From: an uncultured Candidatus Thioglobus sp.
Lineage (GTDB): Bacteria > Pseudomonadota > Gammaproteobacteria > PS1 > Pseudothioglobaceae
Length of the DNA: 64,000 bases
Direction: 5' to 3'
Assembly: GCA_905614365.1 (NCBI GenBank)
Contig: CAJQSO010000024.1
Location: 33,097-97,096 of the forward strand
In this document: positions 32,159 through 43,328 of the stretch, in pieces
Layout: each line of letters starts with the position of its first letter
How positions within the stretch are numbered: position 1 is the first letter of the stretch
Made by a program: the position numbers and the translations under genes
Notes under the pieces: generated by a model
Told to the model about the DNA's origin: nothing
What the model saw: only the letters and a program-made list of their open reading frames with translations
Databases searched by the model: none

Positions 32159-35100
32159 TTAAATTAATATCAACTGACTAACAGCTGGGCAGTATAGGGC
32201 AACTTTGGAAGGGAGCTTAAAAAAATCTTCAAGAACCTCTTGATATGTTTTGATTTGTTTTTGATGTGACAGTTTTTGACGTTCAATAAATGAGCCCATA
32301 GATTCGCCCTCATTAAGTGATGCTGTCTTAAAATCTATAATCCATAGAGTGGCATCTTCAACAAATAATCTATCAATTATTACTGTTCTGGTTGAATTAC
32401 TATACTCAGATTCGACTTCGGTAGAGTTTCGATATTTAAATAGCCATTCAAAATCTTTATCACGCCTTGTATTAAGAAGCAAAAGTGAGGCAGTTTTAGA
32501 ATATGATTGAATTAGTTTCGGGGGCAATCCAAACTCTCTAAATCTTGCCTCAATGCTTTCAATTGATGGTTCAAATAAATTATGCTCTAAAAAGTAATGA
32601 ACTATAGAGCCTAATGCACTCTGATAAATTAAATCAATATTGCTGGGCATATTTTTAGATTGCATAGCATCATTAATACCTCTATTAGTTAAAGCTGAGA
32701 GTGTTTTATTACGCTGAAATATTGGTAAGGAAGTCTCTACTGGAACGGTTGAACCTTGAATCGGAATGTCATCAATAGATTTTTGAAAATAATCACTTAA
32801 AAATGATAGTAGTGAGCCACTAATAGCCTTACCAGTTTTTGAAATGCCGCCTAACAAATGAATCTTATGTTTTGCTCGACTCATTGCTACATACAGCACC
32901 CTCATTAATTCAAAGTGTGTCTGTTGTTTTTGTAAATACTGTAAATAAAGATATGTTTTGCTCTCAGAGTCTTCATAAGAAGACTTTATAGGTGCTAGCA
33001 AAATATTTTTATTTGAGAACTCTTGAATTTGCATTAAAGGAAGTGTGTCACTTTTTCCTTTTTTACCAAGGCCAGGAATGATTACAGTGTCAAACTCTAG
33101 GCCTTTGGCCTGATGAATTGTCATTAACTTAACAGAGGCATGGTGGGAGGGGGCATATAAATCTTTAACCATCAACTCAATTGTCTTGATATCTAAACTT
33201 TGGTTTAGTTCACAATAATTTAGTAATGAGAGAAATTGAGATCTAATACTTTTCTCTTGCTCATTTAATTCAATCTCATTACATAACTGACTTAAGGAAT
33301 AAGAAAAACGCTCTACAAAAGAGAACTTACCTTCACTATAAATAGCTTCTTCAGTCGCTAGGAATAAATGCCTAGAACGGACAGCACCATCCTCACTCAA
33401 CTCTTGGACTATACCATCATCAATTAACTGACTGAAAATTGTCTTATCTGTTGACTCACCAAAAGCTAACAAATCTTCTAACTTTAAGCCACACCATGGG
33501 GCTCTGAGAAGAGAAAGCCAAGCCAGGCGATCAGCCAAGCTAAGTAATGCTCTAGTTAGACTTAAAAGGTCTCTTGTAAAAAGGTTAGACCTTAATGGCT
33601 CGGTTTTTAAGGCCTCAAAATTGATACTGCTATCCTGCAGTAACAATGTAATAGCCTTTAAATGTGATCTAGACCTTACAAGGACTGCAGTCTCATGATT
33701 TGGATTATTTGAGATGGAGTTTTTAATAATTTTAACTACCATTTCAGCTTCTTCAAAATCTTGATCTGCGCTAAATGGATAAAAAGTAACCGCATCATCT
33801 TGCTCAACTTGTGAAGCAGAATTAGATTCAGAATAATGAATGGCACCCAGCAGTAAATTATCTTGATTTGGAAATATTTGAGAAAAAATCTTATTATTTT
33901 TCTCAACAATACTTTTATTTGACCTAAAGTTAGAGTTTAATGTTAATGAATTAATTTTGAGGCTTCCTATACCACTTTTCATTATCTCAAGAAATATTCC
34001 AACTTGAGATTCACGAAATTTATAAATTGATTGCATCGGATCACCTACAAAAAAGATTGACTTTCCATCTCCTTTTTGCCAACCATCAACAAGCTTCTCT
34101 ATTAAGCTTAATTGTGAATATGAAGTGTCTTGAAACTCATCAATTAATAGATGCTTAATCTGATAGTCTAATAATAGGGCAATATCACTTACCTCTTCAC
34201 GGCTATCAAGTGCATTAATAGCCTGCATACCGACTTCTGAAAAATCTTGTAAACCTTTTTCTTTAAAGATCATCTTCAATTCTGCAACACTTAACTTTAA
34301 AACTTGAGCAATATCATTGATCTCTTTACTCGTTGATTCTGGAAAATATGCACTCGGTAAGTTGGCTAAATTATTAAGTATTTTTTTGAATTCAACTTCA
34401 GAGTCTAAGCCCACTAATATTTCTTTAAATACTAACTTTTCTTCCTTAAGTTCAGCTGGAAATCCAATGCTGGAATCAATTTTCTTTCTCCAGTTTCCAG
34501 TACTTTTAGTTAACAGTAACTCAGAAATAATTTGCCAATCTCCCAAATCTTCGATGGTTGAGCCTGGTAATTTATTAATCTTAGAAATATCATCCCTAGT
34601 ATTAATTTCTAATAAATTAAAAAAAGATTTTCCTAATATTTCAGATGCTGCGTTTCTTAAGGTTTCAAGATATTCAACAATTAATTCTTGCGCTAGTACT
34701 TCTAATAAACTAATATCAAGAGCGCCCTTTATATAAAGTTTTGGTAGCCATTGCTCTCGCTTTGAGAGCATCTGTACTATGAGCCGATAGAACCTATCTA
34801 CATGATTATCAAGATATAACAAAACAGATGTAATGCTAGCTTGATACTCATCCTCCTCAATAAGCAATAGTGTATTTTCAGCTGCTTCTTGATAAATTTG
34901 CTCATACTCATAAGTATTGATCATTGTTTGAGGAGGAATCAATTGATCAATAGATGGATACCTTGAAACAATTAAACTTGAAAGCGAATCAATAGTAATT
35001 ATTTTTATTCGTGAGGGATGATTAAGTAAATCCCACTCTTTCAGATTGGATTGTTCTAATACTTTACTGGCAAGATCAAAGGTTTTGCGCTTATGTGGCT

Positions 35101-35335
35101 CCTCAGGTGGATGCAATCTTGCTCGATTAAGTGAGCTAATTATTCGATGCTTTAACTCATCTACCGCCCTGTTCGTAAATGTCATAACTAAAATATTTTC
35201 CGGCACATCTGCAGTACCAAGTAATTTTAAATATCGCTGTGTTATTAGTTCAGTTTTTCCTGAACCAGCAGGAGCCTGAACAATGAAAGAATCACTTATA
35301 TTTAGTGATTGATCTCTTTGCTTCTGATCATTCAC
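32159..35335 (-). CDS. UvrD/RecB-type helicase-nuclease (AddA-like)
   Basis: 1058 aa; Walker [46 protein letters not shown]-terminal GSIVHYFLE and LWIIDFKTA nuclease-type motifs; GTG start overlaps the argS stop. Confidence 0.88.
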   Translation of the reverse strand: MNDQKQRDQSLNISDSFIVQAPAGSGKTELITQRYLKLLGTADVPENILVMTFTNRAVDELKHRIISSLNRARLHPPEEPHKRKTFDLASKVLEQSNLKEWDLLNHPSRIKIITIDSLSSLIVSRYPSIDQLIPPQTMINTYEYEQIYQEAAENTLLLIEEDEYQASITSVLLYLDNHVDRFYRLIVQMLSKREQWLPKLYIKGALDISLLEVLAQELIVEYLETLRNAASEILGKSFFNLLEINTRDDISKINKLPGSTIEDLGDWQIISELLLTKSTGNWRKKIDSSIGFPAELKEEKLVFKEILVGLDSEVEFKKILNNLANLPSAYFPESTSKEINDIAQVLKLSVAELKMIFKEKGLQDFSEVGMQAINALDSREEVSDIALLLDYQIKHLLIDEFQDTSYSQLSLIEKLVDGWQKGDGKSIFFVGDPMQSIYKFRESQVGIFLEIMKSGIGSLKINSLTLNSNFRSNKSIVEKNNKIFSQIFPNQDNLLLGAIHYSESNSASQVEQDDAVTFYPFSADQDFEEAEMVVKIIKNSISNNPNHETAVLVRSRSHLKAITLLLQDSSINFEALKTEPLRSNLFTRDLLSLTRALLSLADRLAWLSLLRAPWCGLKLEDLLAFGESTDKTIFSQLIDDGIVQELSEDGAVRSRHLFLATEEAIYSEGKFSFVERFSYSLSQLCNEIELNEQEKSIRSQFLSLLNYCELNQSLDIKTIELMVKDLYAPSHHASVKLMTIHQAKGLEFDTVIIPGLGKKGKSDTLPLMQIQEFSNKNILLAPIKSSYEDSESKTYLYLQYLQKQQTHFELMRVLYVAMSRAKHKIHLLGGISKTGKAISGSLLSFLSDYFQKSIDDIPIQGSTVPVETSLPIFQRNKTLSALTNRGINDAMQSKNMPSNIDLIYQSALGSIVHYFLEHNLFEPSIESIEARFREFGLPPKLIQSYSKTASLLLLNTRRDKDFEWLFKYRNSTEVESEYSNSTRTVIIDRLFVEDATLWIIDFKTASLNEGESMGSFIERQKLSHQKQIKTYQEVLEDFFKLPSKVALYCPAVSQLILI

Positions 35336-37080
35336 ATTGACTCTGGCGAACTAACCCCTAGAATAGAAAGCCCATTATAGAGAACTTGTTTGGTTGCATG
35401 GATTACTGTCAATCTAGCTTGCGTAAGTTCTTGATCATCTAATATGAAAGGACAGGCATTGTAGTAACTGTGAAATTGAGAGGCCAATTCACGTAAATAG
35501 TATGCAAGCTGGTGAGGTTCATACTGCATTGCAGAGGATTCTATGACGCCTTTATAACGGCTTAACTCTCTTAGCATTGTTTTTTCACTTTCTTCTGTTA
35601 GTAACCCTAAATCAGCATCTTTATAATTAAACACTACGCCCTTTTCTTGTGCTTGCTTGAAAACAGAGTTAATACGTGCATAAGCATATTGAATATAGAA
35701 AACTGGATTCTCATTTGTCTTTGATTTTGCTAGGTCTAGATCAAAATCCATATGCTGTTCTGACTTTCTAAGGATATAAAAGAAACGTGCAGCATCATTT
35801 CCTACCTCATTTCTTAAATCCTCTAGGGTCACAAAAGACCCACTTCTTGTAGACATTTGTACTTTTTTTCCACCTCTATAAAGGTTGGCAAATTGAACCA
35901 AAAGGATTTCTAATTTTTCAGGATTATGATCAAATGCAGCAATCGAAGCCTTAACTCTCGCAATATAGCCATGATGGTCAGCCCCCCAAACATTAATTAC
36001 TTTATCATATCCTCGCTCAAATTTTTCAAGGTGGTAGGCAATATCAGAAGCAAAATAAGTATGATTTCCATTATCACGGACTACAACACGATCTTTTTCA
36101 TCCCCATAATCTGTTGTTTTAAACCAAAGAGCGCCATCTTTTTTATAAACGTGCTTACTTTCTTGAAGTCGTTTAATACTAGCCTCTGAAAGTCCGTTAT
36201 CAATTAATGATTGCTCTGAAAACCATTTTTCAAAAACAACTCCAAACTCAGCTAGATCTTTTTTGATACCACTTAGAATACTTTCAATCCCTACTGTAAA
36301 GATAGATTTAAAGCCTTCACCTAACAACTCTTTTGATCGTGAAATTAACTCATCAATATGAGACTCTTTGTTACCTCCTTCAAGCTCATCTTTGCAGATT
36401 CCCTCAAAAACTAAGGCTGATTCTTTATGAAAAATGACGCCATGTATCTCCATAATATTACTGGCAATATCCTTAATATACTTTCCCTGATAGCCGTTAT
36501 CAGGAAACCTTATTATTTCTCCACAAAGCGTCAAATATCTCAGGAAAATACTTACAGATAAGATATCCATCTGCCTCCCTGCATCATTTACATAGTACTC
36601 ATTATCAACTTTATAACCTAAAGATCTTAGTAGGTTAGAAACAGTTGCCCCATAAGCAGCCCCTCTTCCATGTCCAACATGAAGAGGGCCAGTTGGATTC
36701 GCTGAAACATACTCCAAAAGAATACTTTGACCTGCTCCTATATTAGATGTCCCGTAACCATTACCACCTTCAATAATTTCATTTATCACCGCAGCACTTG
36801 ACTTATCTGAAAGAAAGAAATTAATAAATCCTGGGCCAGCAATTTCTGTTTTTTCAATAAAATCAGCGCCATCTAATTGGTCAATAATAGTTTGCGCTAA
36901 GATAAGTGGATTAGTTTTAGCCTGTTTTGCTAAAATCAAAGCTATATTTGTCGCATAATCACCATGACTTTTATCTTTGGTATGATCTAAACGAACTTTT
37001 AAAGGCATCTCACTAAGCAATCCTTGATCTATTAAATCATGGATACATTTAGTCAATAGATTTTGCAGTTGCTCTTTCAT
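35332..37080 (-). CDS. argS: Arginine--tRNA ligase
   Basis: 582 aa; [19 protein letters not shown] (HIGH), [11 protein letters not shown] (KMSKS-like). Confidence 0.97.
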   Translation of the reverse strand: MKEQLQNLLTKCIHDLIDQGLLSEMPLKVRLDHTKDKSHGDYATNIALILAKQAKTNPLILAQTIIDQLDGADFIEKTEIAGPGFINFFLSDKSSAAVINEIIEGGNGYGTSNIGAGQSILLEYVSANPTGPLHVGHGRGAAYGATVSNLLRSLGYKVDNEYYVNDAGRQMDILSVSIFLRYLTLCGEIIRFPDNGYQGKYIKDIASNIMEIHGVIFHKESALVFEGICKDELEGGNKESHIDELISRSKELLGEGFKSIFTVGIESILSGIKKDLAEFGVVFEKWFSEQSLIDNGLSEASIKRLQESKHVYKKDGALWFKTTDYGDEKDRVVVRDNGNHTYFASDIAYHLEKFERGYDKVINVWGADHHGYIARVKASIAAFDHNPEKLEILLVQFANLYRGGKKVQMSTRSGSFVTLEDLRNEVGNDAARFFYILRKSEQHMDFDLDLAKSKTNENPVFYIQYAYARINSVFKQAQEKGVVFNYKDADLGLLTEESEKTMLRELSRYKGVIESSAMQYEPHQLAYYLRELASQFHSYYNACPFILDDQELTQARLTVIHATKQVLYNGLSILGVSSPESM

Positions 37081-37169
37081 ATAATTAACTCGTTATTACT
37101 TTTTTGATTTTAGAATCTATTTTAATTTAACACACTTACAAACTCGTGCTCAAATTCTACACTTAAGAT

Positions 37170-39902
37170 TTAGTGTGCCTCTTGCCAGTTTAAGCCAATT
37201 CCTACATCAACCTCTAAAGGAATACTTAACTTCAAAGTATCTGACATCATAGTCCTTATAATTTCACCATACTCTTTAGCTTTATCGGCTTGAAGTTCAA
37301 ATACAAGCTCGTCATGAACTTGCATAATCATCTTAACTCCATTTTTTTCTCTATCAATCCAGGACTGAATATCAAGCATAGCCTTTTTTATGATATCTGC
37401 TGATGAGCCTTGCATAGGAGCGTTAATTGCAGTTCTTAGTGCATGTTGTTGTAACATTTTATTTTTAGCATTGATTTGAGGCAAATAAAGCCTTCTGCCT
37501 AGAATTGTTTCTACAAATCCCTGCTCTTTAGCTCTTTCTTTAGTTTCGTCCATAAATCTTAAGACTCCAGGATAGTTCTCAAAATAACCATCAATATATT
37601 GCTTAGCTTCAGTCCTTGAGACATCTATTTGTTTTGCCAAACCAAACGCACTCATCCCATAAATTAAGCCAAAGTTTATTGCCTTAGCCTTTCGTCGTTG
37701 ATCTTTAGTAACATTTGAAAGTTCAGTATCAAAAACTTGAGAGGCCGTTGCACTATGAACATCAACATTATTATTAAAAGCCTCAATTAAGCTCTTATCC
37801 TGTGAAATATGCGCCATTATCCTGAGCTCAATTTGAGAATAATCAGCAGCAAGTATTGCATTATCTTTATTTGCAATAAATGCTGATCTAATCTGAGCGC
37901 CTCGCTCTGTTCTAATTGGAATATTTTGAAAATTAGGTTTTGAAGAAGAAAGCCTTCCAGTTGCAGTTACTGCTTGATGGTATGAAGTGTGAAGTCGACC
38001 AGTCTTTCTATTAATTTGTTTTGGCAGCGCCTCTAAATAAGTAGAATTTAGTTTTGTTAAAGTTCGATAAGACATTATTAAATCAACTAACGGATGATCA
38101 AGCAACTTTAGAGCTTCTTCATTTGTTGATGGCTGACCCTTTGCTGTTTTCTTCTTTGGCTCTAAGCCAAAACCTTCCTCACTAAATAAAATTTGTTGAA
38201 TTTGCTTTGGAGATTCAAGATTAAATTCATCGCCTGCAACTTCAAATGCTTGGGTCTGAATCTTCATCATTTCAGCTTTAACTTCAATCTGTTGATTAAA
38301 GAGTGATGTTTCATCTACAAATGCACCATTTCTTTCTAATTTCAACATAATTTTTATTAATGGAACCTCTATACTTTTATAAAGCAGCATCAATTTAGGA
38401 TAGTCTTGAAGCTTTGATTCCAGAACATTATTTAGCTCATTTGTTACAATGACATCCTCACATGCATAAGGCATTGCTTCATCAATATTAACCTGGTTAA
38501 AGGTTAATTGTTTTTTTCCGCTGCCAGCAACATCTGCGTAATGAATTGTTTTGTACCCCAAATAATGTAAGGCTAAATCATCCATATTATGGCGACTTGC
38601 GACTGAATTCAAACAATATGATTTCAACATGGTGTCATCAATAATGCCATTTAGACTAATATCAATATTAGCAAGCACATGAGCGTCGTATTTTAAGTTT
38701 TGCCCAACTTTGCCTATAGTTTGGTTCTCAAGTAAGGGCTTTAAAGATGACATTACATGATGTCTAGATAACTGAGTTGGGGCATCTAAGTAGTCATGAG
38801 CAACTGGTAAATAATAACTATCTTTCTCAATAAGAAAAACAAGACCAACAATCTCAGCCTGCATATAATCAAGACTATTCGTCTCTAAATCAAATACAAA
38901 AGATTTACTATTAGACAGCTTAGTAAGCAATCCAGAAAAATCTTCTTCTGAGAGTATAAGATTTTGAGAATATCCTTCAAGAGAGATACTAGCAATAGGG
39001 CTTGGAATTTCATCAGTCACTTGCTCTTCACTCTCAGAAACTTTAGGCGATGTCTTTTCACCTAACTGCTTAAGCCACATTGAAAAACCGTACTCTCTAA
39101 AAAGCTCTAGTAATTCCTCTTTATTTTCTCCAGGTTCTTCTAATAGAATATTTAAAGGAAGTTTGACATCAAACTTAAGCTGAACTAATTTATAAGAAAG
39201 ATCCAATATCTCAAAAGATTCCCTTAGTTTTTCACCAACCTTACCCCCAATCTTTTCTGCATTAGCCTTCACACCTTCAATATCTTCGTAAAGTTCAAGC
39301 CACTTTGACGCAGTTTTTGGTCCGACACTAGGTACTCCAGGTATATTGTCAGCTGAGTCACCCGTTAAAGCCAGAAGATCCAATATTTGGTGAGGATTAA
39401 CTCCCATCTTCTCTTTAACCTCTTCTTCACCATAGAGCTTACCCTTCATATCAAGCTGCTTAATATTACCACCGACTAGTTGGAAAAGGTCTTTGTCGCC
39501 ACTAGCAATAATTGTTTCAATACCTTCTTCACGAGCAAGTTTTGCTAGCGTTGCAATAACATCGTCTGCTTCGACTCCTTTTTCACATAAAAAATGAAAG
39601 CCCATTGCTCTAACTATTTTATAAAGGGGCTCAATCTGAATAACTAAATCATCCTCTGCTGGGCTCCTATTTGCTTTGTAGTCTGGAAACATTTCATGAC
39701 GAAAATTTGAACCTTTTGCATCAAAAATCATAATAATCTTTGCGCCCTGATACTTTCTTTGTAAATGTTTTATCGCATTTACAACACCAAACATAGCTCC
39801 AGTAGGGAAGCCACTTTCGTTTGTCAAGTTTTGAGATAGCGTTGAGAAATATGAGCGAAATAAAAACGCTGAGCCATCTACTAAAATGAGTTGCTGATTC
39901 AT
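37170..39902 (-). CDS. polA: DNA polymerase I
   Basis: 910 aa; 5' nuclease domain, DLETNSLD proofreading motif, DYSQIELRIMAHIS, QVHDELVFE. Confidence 0.98.
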   Translation of the reverse strand: MNQQLILVDGSAFLFRSYFSTLSQNLTNESGFPTGAMFGVVNAIKHLQRKYQGAKIIMIFDAKGSNFRHEMFPDYKANRSPAEDDLVIQIEPLYKIVRAMGFHFLCEKGVEADDVIATLAKLAREEGIETIIASGDKDLFQLVGGNIKQLDMKGKLYGEEEVKEKMGVNPHQILDLLALTGDSADNIPGVPSVGPKTASKWLELYEDIEGVKANAEKIGGKVGEKLRESFEILDLSYKLVQLKFDVKLPLNILLEEPGENKEELLELFREYGFSMWLKQLGEKTSPKVSESEEQVTDEIPSPIASISLEGYSQNLILSEEDFSGLLTKLSNSKSFVFDLETNSLDYMQAEIVGLVFLIEKDSYYLPVAHDYLDAPTQLSRHHVMSSLKPLLENQTIGKVGQNLKYDAHVLANIDISLNGIIDDTMLKSYCLNSVASRHNMDDLALHYLGYKTIHYADVAGSGKKQLTFNQVNIDEAMPYACEDVIVTNELNNVLESKLQDYPKLMLLYKSIEVPLIKIMLKLERNGAFVDETSLFNQQIEVKAEMMKIQTQAFEVAGDEFNLESPKQIQQILFSEEGFGLEPKKKTAKGQPSTNEEALKLLDHPLVDLIMSYRTLTKLNSTYLEALPKQINRKTGRLHTSYHQAVTATGRLSSSKPNFQNIPIRTERGAQIRSAFIANKDNAILAADYSQIELRIMAHISQDKSLIEAFNNNVDVHSATASQVFDTELSNVTKDQRRKAKAINFGLIYGMSAFGLAKQIDVSRTEAKQYIDGYFENYPGVLRFMDETKERAKEQGFVETILGRRLYLPQINAKNKMLQQHALRTAINAPMQGSSADIIKKAMLDIQSWIDREKNGVKMIMQVHDELVFELQADKAKEYGEIIRTMMSDTLKLSIPLEVDVGIGLNWQEAH

Positions 39903-40014
39903 TCCTAAATTTTACCTCTAAACCAAGTTTTTTTATTGGAAACTACTTGAGGAATTTAAACTTTCAAACATTATATTTTGAGCTTAGGCATGAATTGTTA
40001 GATAAAATATACTA

Positions 40015-40734
40015 ATGTCAGACGCCCTCATAACTCTAAACAATATTAGCCTTAGTCATAATGGAAAAAATATTCTTGATGATGTCAGCTTTAAACTTCA
40101 TCCAGGTGAATTTATTACTTTAATAGGACCTAATGGTGCTGGAAAAAGTTCATTAATTAAGATTCTTTTAGGGATTATTAAGCAGGATACTGGAGAAATT
40201 ATTCATAGTGGAGATTTAAAACTTGGATACACACCTCAATCATTTACAGCAAATCCGTACATTCCAATATCTGTTATAGATTTTTTGACTTTAAATCAGA
40301 AATTAGATCATGATTTTACGAGTCAAACATGCGAGCTTACTGGCATTAAAGATTTACTTGAAATGCCACTCAAAAATCTCTCAGGCGGCGAGTTGCAAAA
40401 AATCTTATTAACGAGAGCGCTTCTAAATAAACCTAATGTGTTGATTTTGGATGAGCCAGCACAAAATCTTGATGTTGATGGTCAAATGCAGCTTTATAAA
40501 TTAATTCAGGATATTCATCAAAAACAAAACTGTGCTGTACTTATGGTGTCTCATGATCTTCATAGAGTAATGAAAGAATCAACTCAAGTTCTATGTCTTT
40601 ACCATCACATCTGCTGCGAAGGACTTCCTGAATCCATATTAAAAGATGCTCAATTCAATGACTTATTTGCTGATCAAATCCATGAATTGATGGCTACTTA
40701 TGAGCATCATCATAACCACCAGCACGAACATTAG
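40015..40734 (+). CDS. znuC: Zinc ABC transporter ATP-binding protein (ZnuC-like) with His-rich tail
   Basis: GPNGAGKSSLIKILLGI, LSGGELQKILLTRALL, LILDEPAQNLDVDGQ; C-terminus YEHHHNHQHEH. Confidence 0.85.
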   Translation: MSDALITLNNISLSHNGKNILDDVSFKLHPGEFITLIGPNGAGKSSLIKILLGIIKQDTGEIIHSGDLKLGYTPQSFTANPYIPISVIDFLTLNQKLDHDFTSQTCELTGIKDLLEMPLKNLSGGELQKILLTRALLNKPNVLILDEPAQNLDVDGQMQLYKLIQDIHQKQNCAVLMVSHDLHRVMKESTQVLCLYHHICCEGLPESILKDAQFNDLFADQIHELMATYEHHHNHQHEH

Positions 40735-40789
40735 AGGAGTCCAAATGGACTCTAAATGATATAATCACTTTTTTTTTATTATTACAATT

Positions 40790-41605
40790 ATGAAAGATAT
40801 TATTGAAGCCGCATTCGAAGATCGAGCGCATATTACTCCTGACTCTGTAAGTAAAGAAATTAAACAGGCTGTTGATGAGGCAATCCATCTCCTCGACTCA
40901 GGAAAAGCTAGAGTTGCAGAGCAAAGAGGGATTGGTGACTGGCATGTTAATGAATGGCTAAAGAAAGCGGTATTGCTTTCATTTAGACTTGCAGATAACG
41001 TCCCTATGCAATCTGGCTTTACGCAGTACTATGACAAAGTGCCATCCAAATATGCAAATACCACAGCTGAAGAGTTTCAAGCATCAGGTGTGAGAGTAGT
41101 TCCTCCAGCAACTGCTAGAAGAGGATCTTATATAGCCTCAAATACTGTTTTAATGCCATCTTATGTAAATATTGGCGCCTATGTTGATTCTGGAACAATG
41201 GTCGATACATGGGCTACTGTAGGTTCTTGTGCTCAAATTGGCAAAAATGTTCACCTTTCAGGTGGTGTAGGCATTGGTGGAGTACTTGAGCCATTGCAAG
41301 CGAGCCCAACAATCATAGAGGATAACTGCTTTATTGGAGCTAGATCAGAAGTAGTTGAAGGCGTTATCGTTGAAGAAGGTGCTGTTATTTCAATGGGCGT
41401 TTATATCGGTCAATCAACGAAAATTTTTAATAGAATGACAGGTGAAGTAACATATGGCCGCATACCTGCAGGCTCTGTAGTAGTTTCTGGCAACCTTCCG
41501 TCAGCAGATGGAAGCTATTCACTATATTGCGCCGTTATAGTTAAACAAGTTGATGCCAAAACAAGATCTAAGGTTGGCATTAATGAACTTCTTCGAGGGA
41601 TTTAA
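40790..41605 (+). CDS. dapD: 2,3,4,5-tetrahydropyridine-2,6-dicarboxylate N-succinyltransferase
   Basis: 271 aa; [49 protein letters not shown]. Confidence 0.98.
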   Translation: MKDIIEAAFEDRAHITPDSVSKEIKQAVDEAIHLLDSGKARVAEQRGIGDWHVNEWLKKAVLLSFRLADNVPMQSGFTQYYDKVPSKYANTTAEEFQASGVRVVPPATARRGSYIASNTVLMPSYVNIGAYVDSGTMVDTWATVGSCAQIGKNVHLSGGVGIGGVLEPLQASPTIIEDNCFIGARSEVVEGVIVEEGAVISMGVYIGQSTKIFNRMTGEVTYGRIPAGSVVVSGNLPSADGSYSLYCAVIVKQVDAKTRSKVGINELLRGI

Positions 41606-41630
41606 TTTAACCCAGTCTTTTTCAAATAAT

Positions 41631-41658
41631 AAAAAACCCGCCTAATGGCGGGTTTTTT
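41631..41658. terminator. Strong, potentially bidirectional intrinsic terminator between dapD and small gene A
   Basis: AAAAAACCCGCC-TAAT-GGCGGGTTTTTT perfect inverted repeat. Confidence 0.93.
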
Positions 41659-41674
41659 ATTGAGTTAATATGTG

Positions 41675-41893
41675 TTACTTAGTAAAGATTTTGTAGAGCA
41701 AACCAACGGCAATTAAACCGACCAAATTTGCAGCTCCAAGGCCAACAATAATATCTGTAAGTCTAGCGATAATATCGCCAGGTAGGAATGCAGCTTGACT
41801 TCCAAAAATTATTTGAACAACGACTGCAAGCGCAATAATACTTACACCTACTTCAGTTAATTTTTTTACCCATCCAATTACATTATCTAACAT
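41675..41893 (-). CDS. Small hydrophobic membrane protein A (72 aa), unknown function
   Basis: Amphipathic N-terminus (MLDNVIGWVKKLTE) plus two hydrophobic segments; clear SD (GGAGAGAG), own promoter and terminator, close paralogue at 42101-42319. Confidence 0.85.
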   Translation of the reverse strand: MLDNVIGWVKKLTEVGVSIIALAVVVQIIFGSQAAFLPGDIIARLTDIIVGLGAANLVGLIAVGLLYKIFTK

Positions 41894-41947
41894 ACTCTCT
41901 CTCCATTTGTTTTAAGACAACCAGATTCTCAGCTGATTGATAAACTT

Positions 41948-41974
41948 TTTATAGTATCAAAATGACTGTGTCAA
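41948..41974 (-). promoter_or_regulatory. Predicted promoter of small gene A
   Basis: Minus strand TTGACA-N15-TATAAA, same arrangement in copy B. Confidence 0.7.
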
Positions 41975-42056
41975 GTTTAATAGCTATATAGTAACTTAAT
42001 TTAGCGAACTCTATCATGAGGAATTTTAATGTTTATTGATATTTCGTTCAGCTAAT

Positions 42057-42084
42057 AAAAAACCCGCCTAATGGCGGGTTTTTT
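42057..42084 (-). terminator. Intrinsic terminator of small gene B
   Basis: AAAAAACCCGCC-TAAT-GGCGGGTTTTTT, identical to the copy A terminator. Confidence 0.93.
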
Positions 42085-42100
42085 ATTGAGTTAATATGTA

Positions 42101-42319
42101 TTACTTAGAAAAGATCGTATACAACAATCCTGCTGTAATTAAACCAACTAAGCCAGCACCACCTAGAGCACCGATCATATCCGTAAGCCTAGCGACTACA
42201 TCACCAGGTAGGAATGAAACACTTGAACCAAATATTACTTGAACAACAACTGCAAGTGCTACAAGACCAACACCAGCTTCAGTTAATTTTTTTATCCAAC
42301 CAGTTACATTACTTAACAT
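42101..42319 (-). CDS. Small hydrophobic membrane protein B (72 aa), paralogue of 41675-41893
   Basis: Co-linear with copy A (shared W-KKLTE-GV...ALAVVVQ-IFGS...FLPGD..ARLTD...GL..LVGLI..GLLY.IF.K). Confidence 0.85.
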   Translation of the reverse strand: MLSNVTGWIKKLTEAGVGLVALAVVVQVIFGSSVSFLPGDVVARLTDMIGALGGAGLVGLITAGLLYTIFSK

Positions 42320-42374
42320 ATTTTCTCTCCATTTGTTTTTAAGATAACCAACATTTTTGCTGATTGATGGACTT

Positions 42375-42401
42375 TTTATAGTAACAAAAACAGAGTGTCA
42401 A
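42375..42401 (-). promoter_or_regulatory. Predicted promoter of small gene B
   Basis: Minus strand TTGACA-N15-TATAAA, same spacing as copy A. Confidence 0.7.
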
Positions 42402-42479
42402 GTTTTCTTGATGAAATAAAGCCAAAAAAGAGGCCAAAATGACGTAAATTTGCTCAAATGTTGCAAAAAAACAACAGAA

Positions 42480-43328
42480 TTAAAGCTTGGTTACTACCGA
42501 AAGAAAAATTCCTAAGAATACAGTCATACCAATGAAATTATTATTAATAAATGCCTTAAAATATTCTTCTTTTTGGCGTTTTTTCAGTAAAAATTGATGG
42601 TAAATCATAAAAAATGCAATAATAACTAAAGAAAAGTCATAAATTAACCCTAAATCGAAAGTATTGCCAATTAATATAAACACAATAATTAGTAAAATTT
42701 GCAATAAAGTGATAATAATTTGATCGTATTTTGCAAAAAGAATTGCCGTTGACTTTACTCCAATCTTTAAATCCTCATCGCGATCAGCCATCGCATAAAA
42801 AGTATCATAAATCAACGTCCAAACTACAGTTGCAATAAAAACTAGCCAAGCAGTTAAAGGTATCACTCCAGTTTGAGCACTAAAAGCCATAGGTACGCTC
42901 ATTCCAAATGCTGCGCCTAAAACTAGTTGTGGGAAATTAGTCCAGCGCTTTGTAAAAGGATATAAAGTTGCCAGTAAAAGCGCGATTAAAGACAATTTAA
43001 TAGTTAAGAGATTAGTTTGCAGAACTAGGCCTAATGCAATCAGTAATAATAGGCCAAATAATACTAATGCAGAATTGGATGAAATTTCTCCAGTAGCAAG
43101 AGGTCTTTTATGAGTTCTTACTATATGTTTATCAATTTTTCGATCAGCAAAATCATTAACAACGCACCCAGCAGTTCTCATTATAAAAACTCCCAAAGTG
43201 AAAATAATTAATATATCTAAATCAGGCCATCCATCTGCACTTAGAAATAAAGCCCAATAAGTCGGCCATAAAAGTAATAATGACCCAATAGGCTTATCGA
43301 GCCTCATTAAGCGAATATATGCATTCAT
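42480..43328 (-). CDS. ubiA: 4-hydroxybenzoate polyprenyltransferase
   Basis: RLDKPIGSLLLLWPTYWALFL, GCVVNDFADRKIDKHIVRTHKRPLATG, YDTFYAMADRDEDLKIGVKS. Confidence 0.97.
   Translation of the reverse strand: MNAYIRLMRLDKPIGSLLLLWPTYWALFLSADGWPDLDILIIFTLGVFIMRTAGCVVNDFADRKIDKHIVRTHKRPLATGEISSNSALVLFGLLLLIALGLVLQTNLLTIKLSLIALLLATLYPFTKRWTNFPQLVLGAAFGMSVPMAFSAQTGVIPLTAWLVFIATVVWTLIYDTFYAMADRDEDLKIGVKSTAILFAKYDQIIITLLQILLIIVFILIGNTFDLGLIYDFSLVIIAFFMIYHQFLLKKRQKEEYFKAFINNNFIGMTVFLGIFLSVVTKL

Larger units (their letters stand above)
41627..42402. repeat. Tandem duplication of a ~345-bp cassette (terminator, CDS, UTR, promoter)
   Basis: The two units align end to end; 47-nt identity at 41627-41673 vs 42053-42099 and conserved promoter blocks. 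Confidence 0.9.

Noticed and set aside
34317-34736. 139-aa ORF on the plus strand opposite the AddA-like gene
   Set aside because: Ser/Asn/Leu-rich antisense translation, no RBS or domain; shadow ORF.
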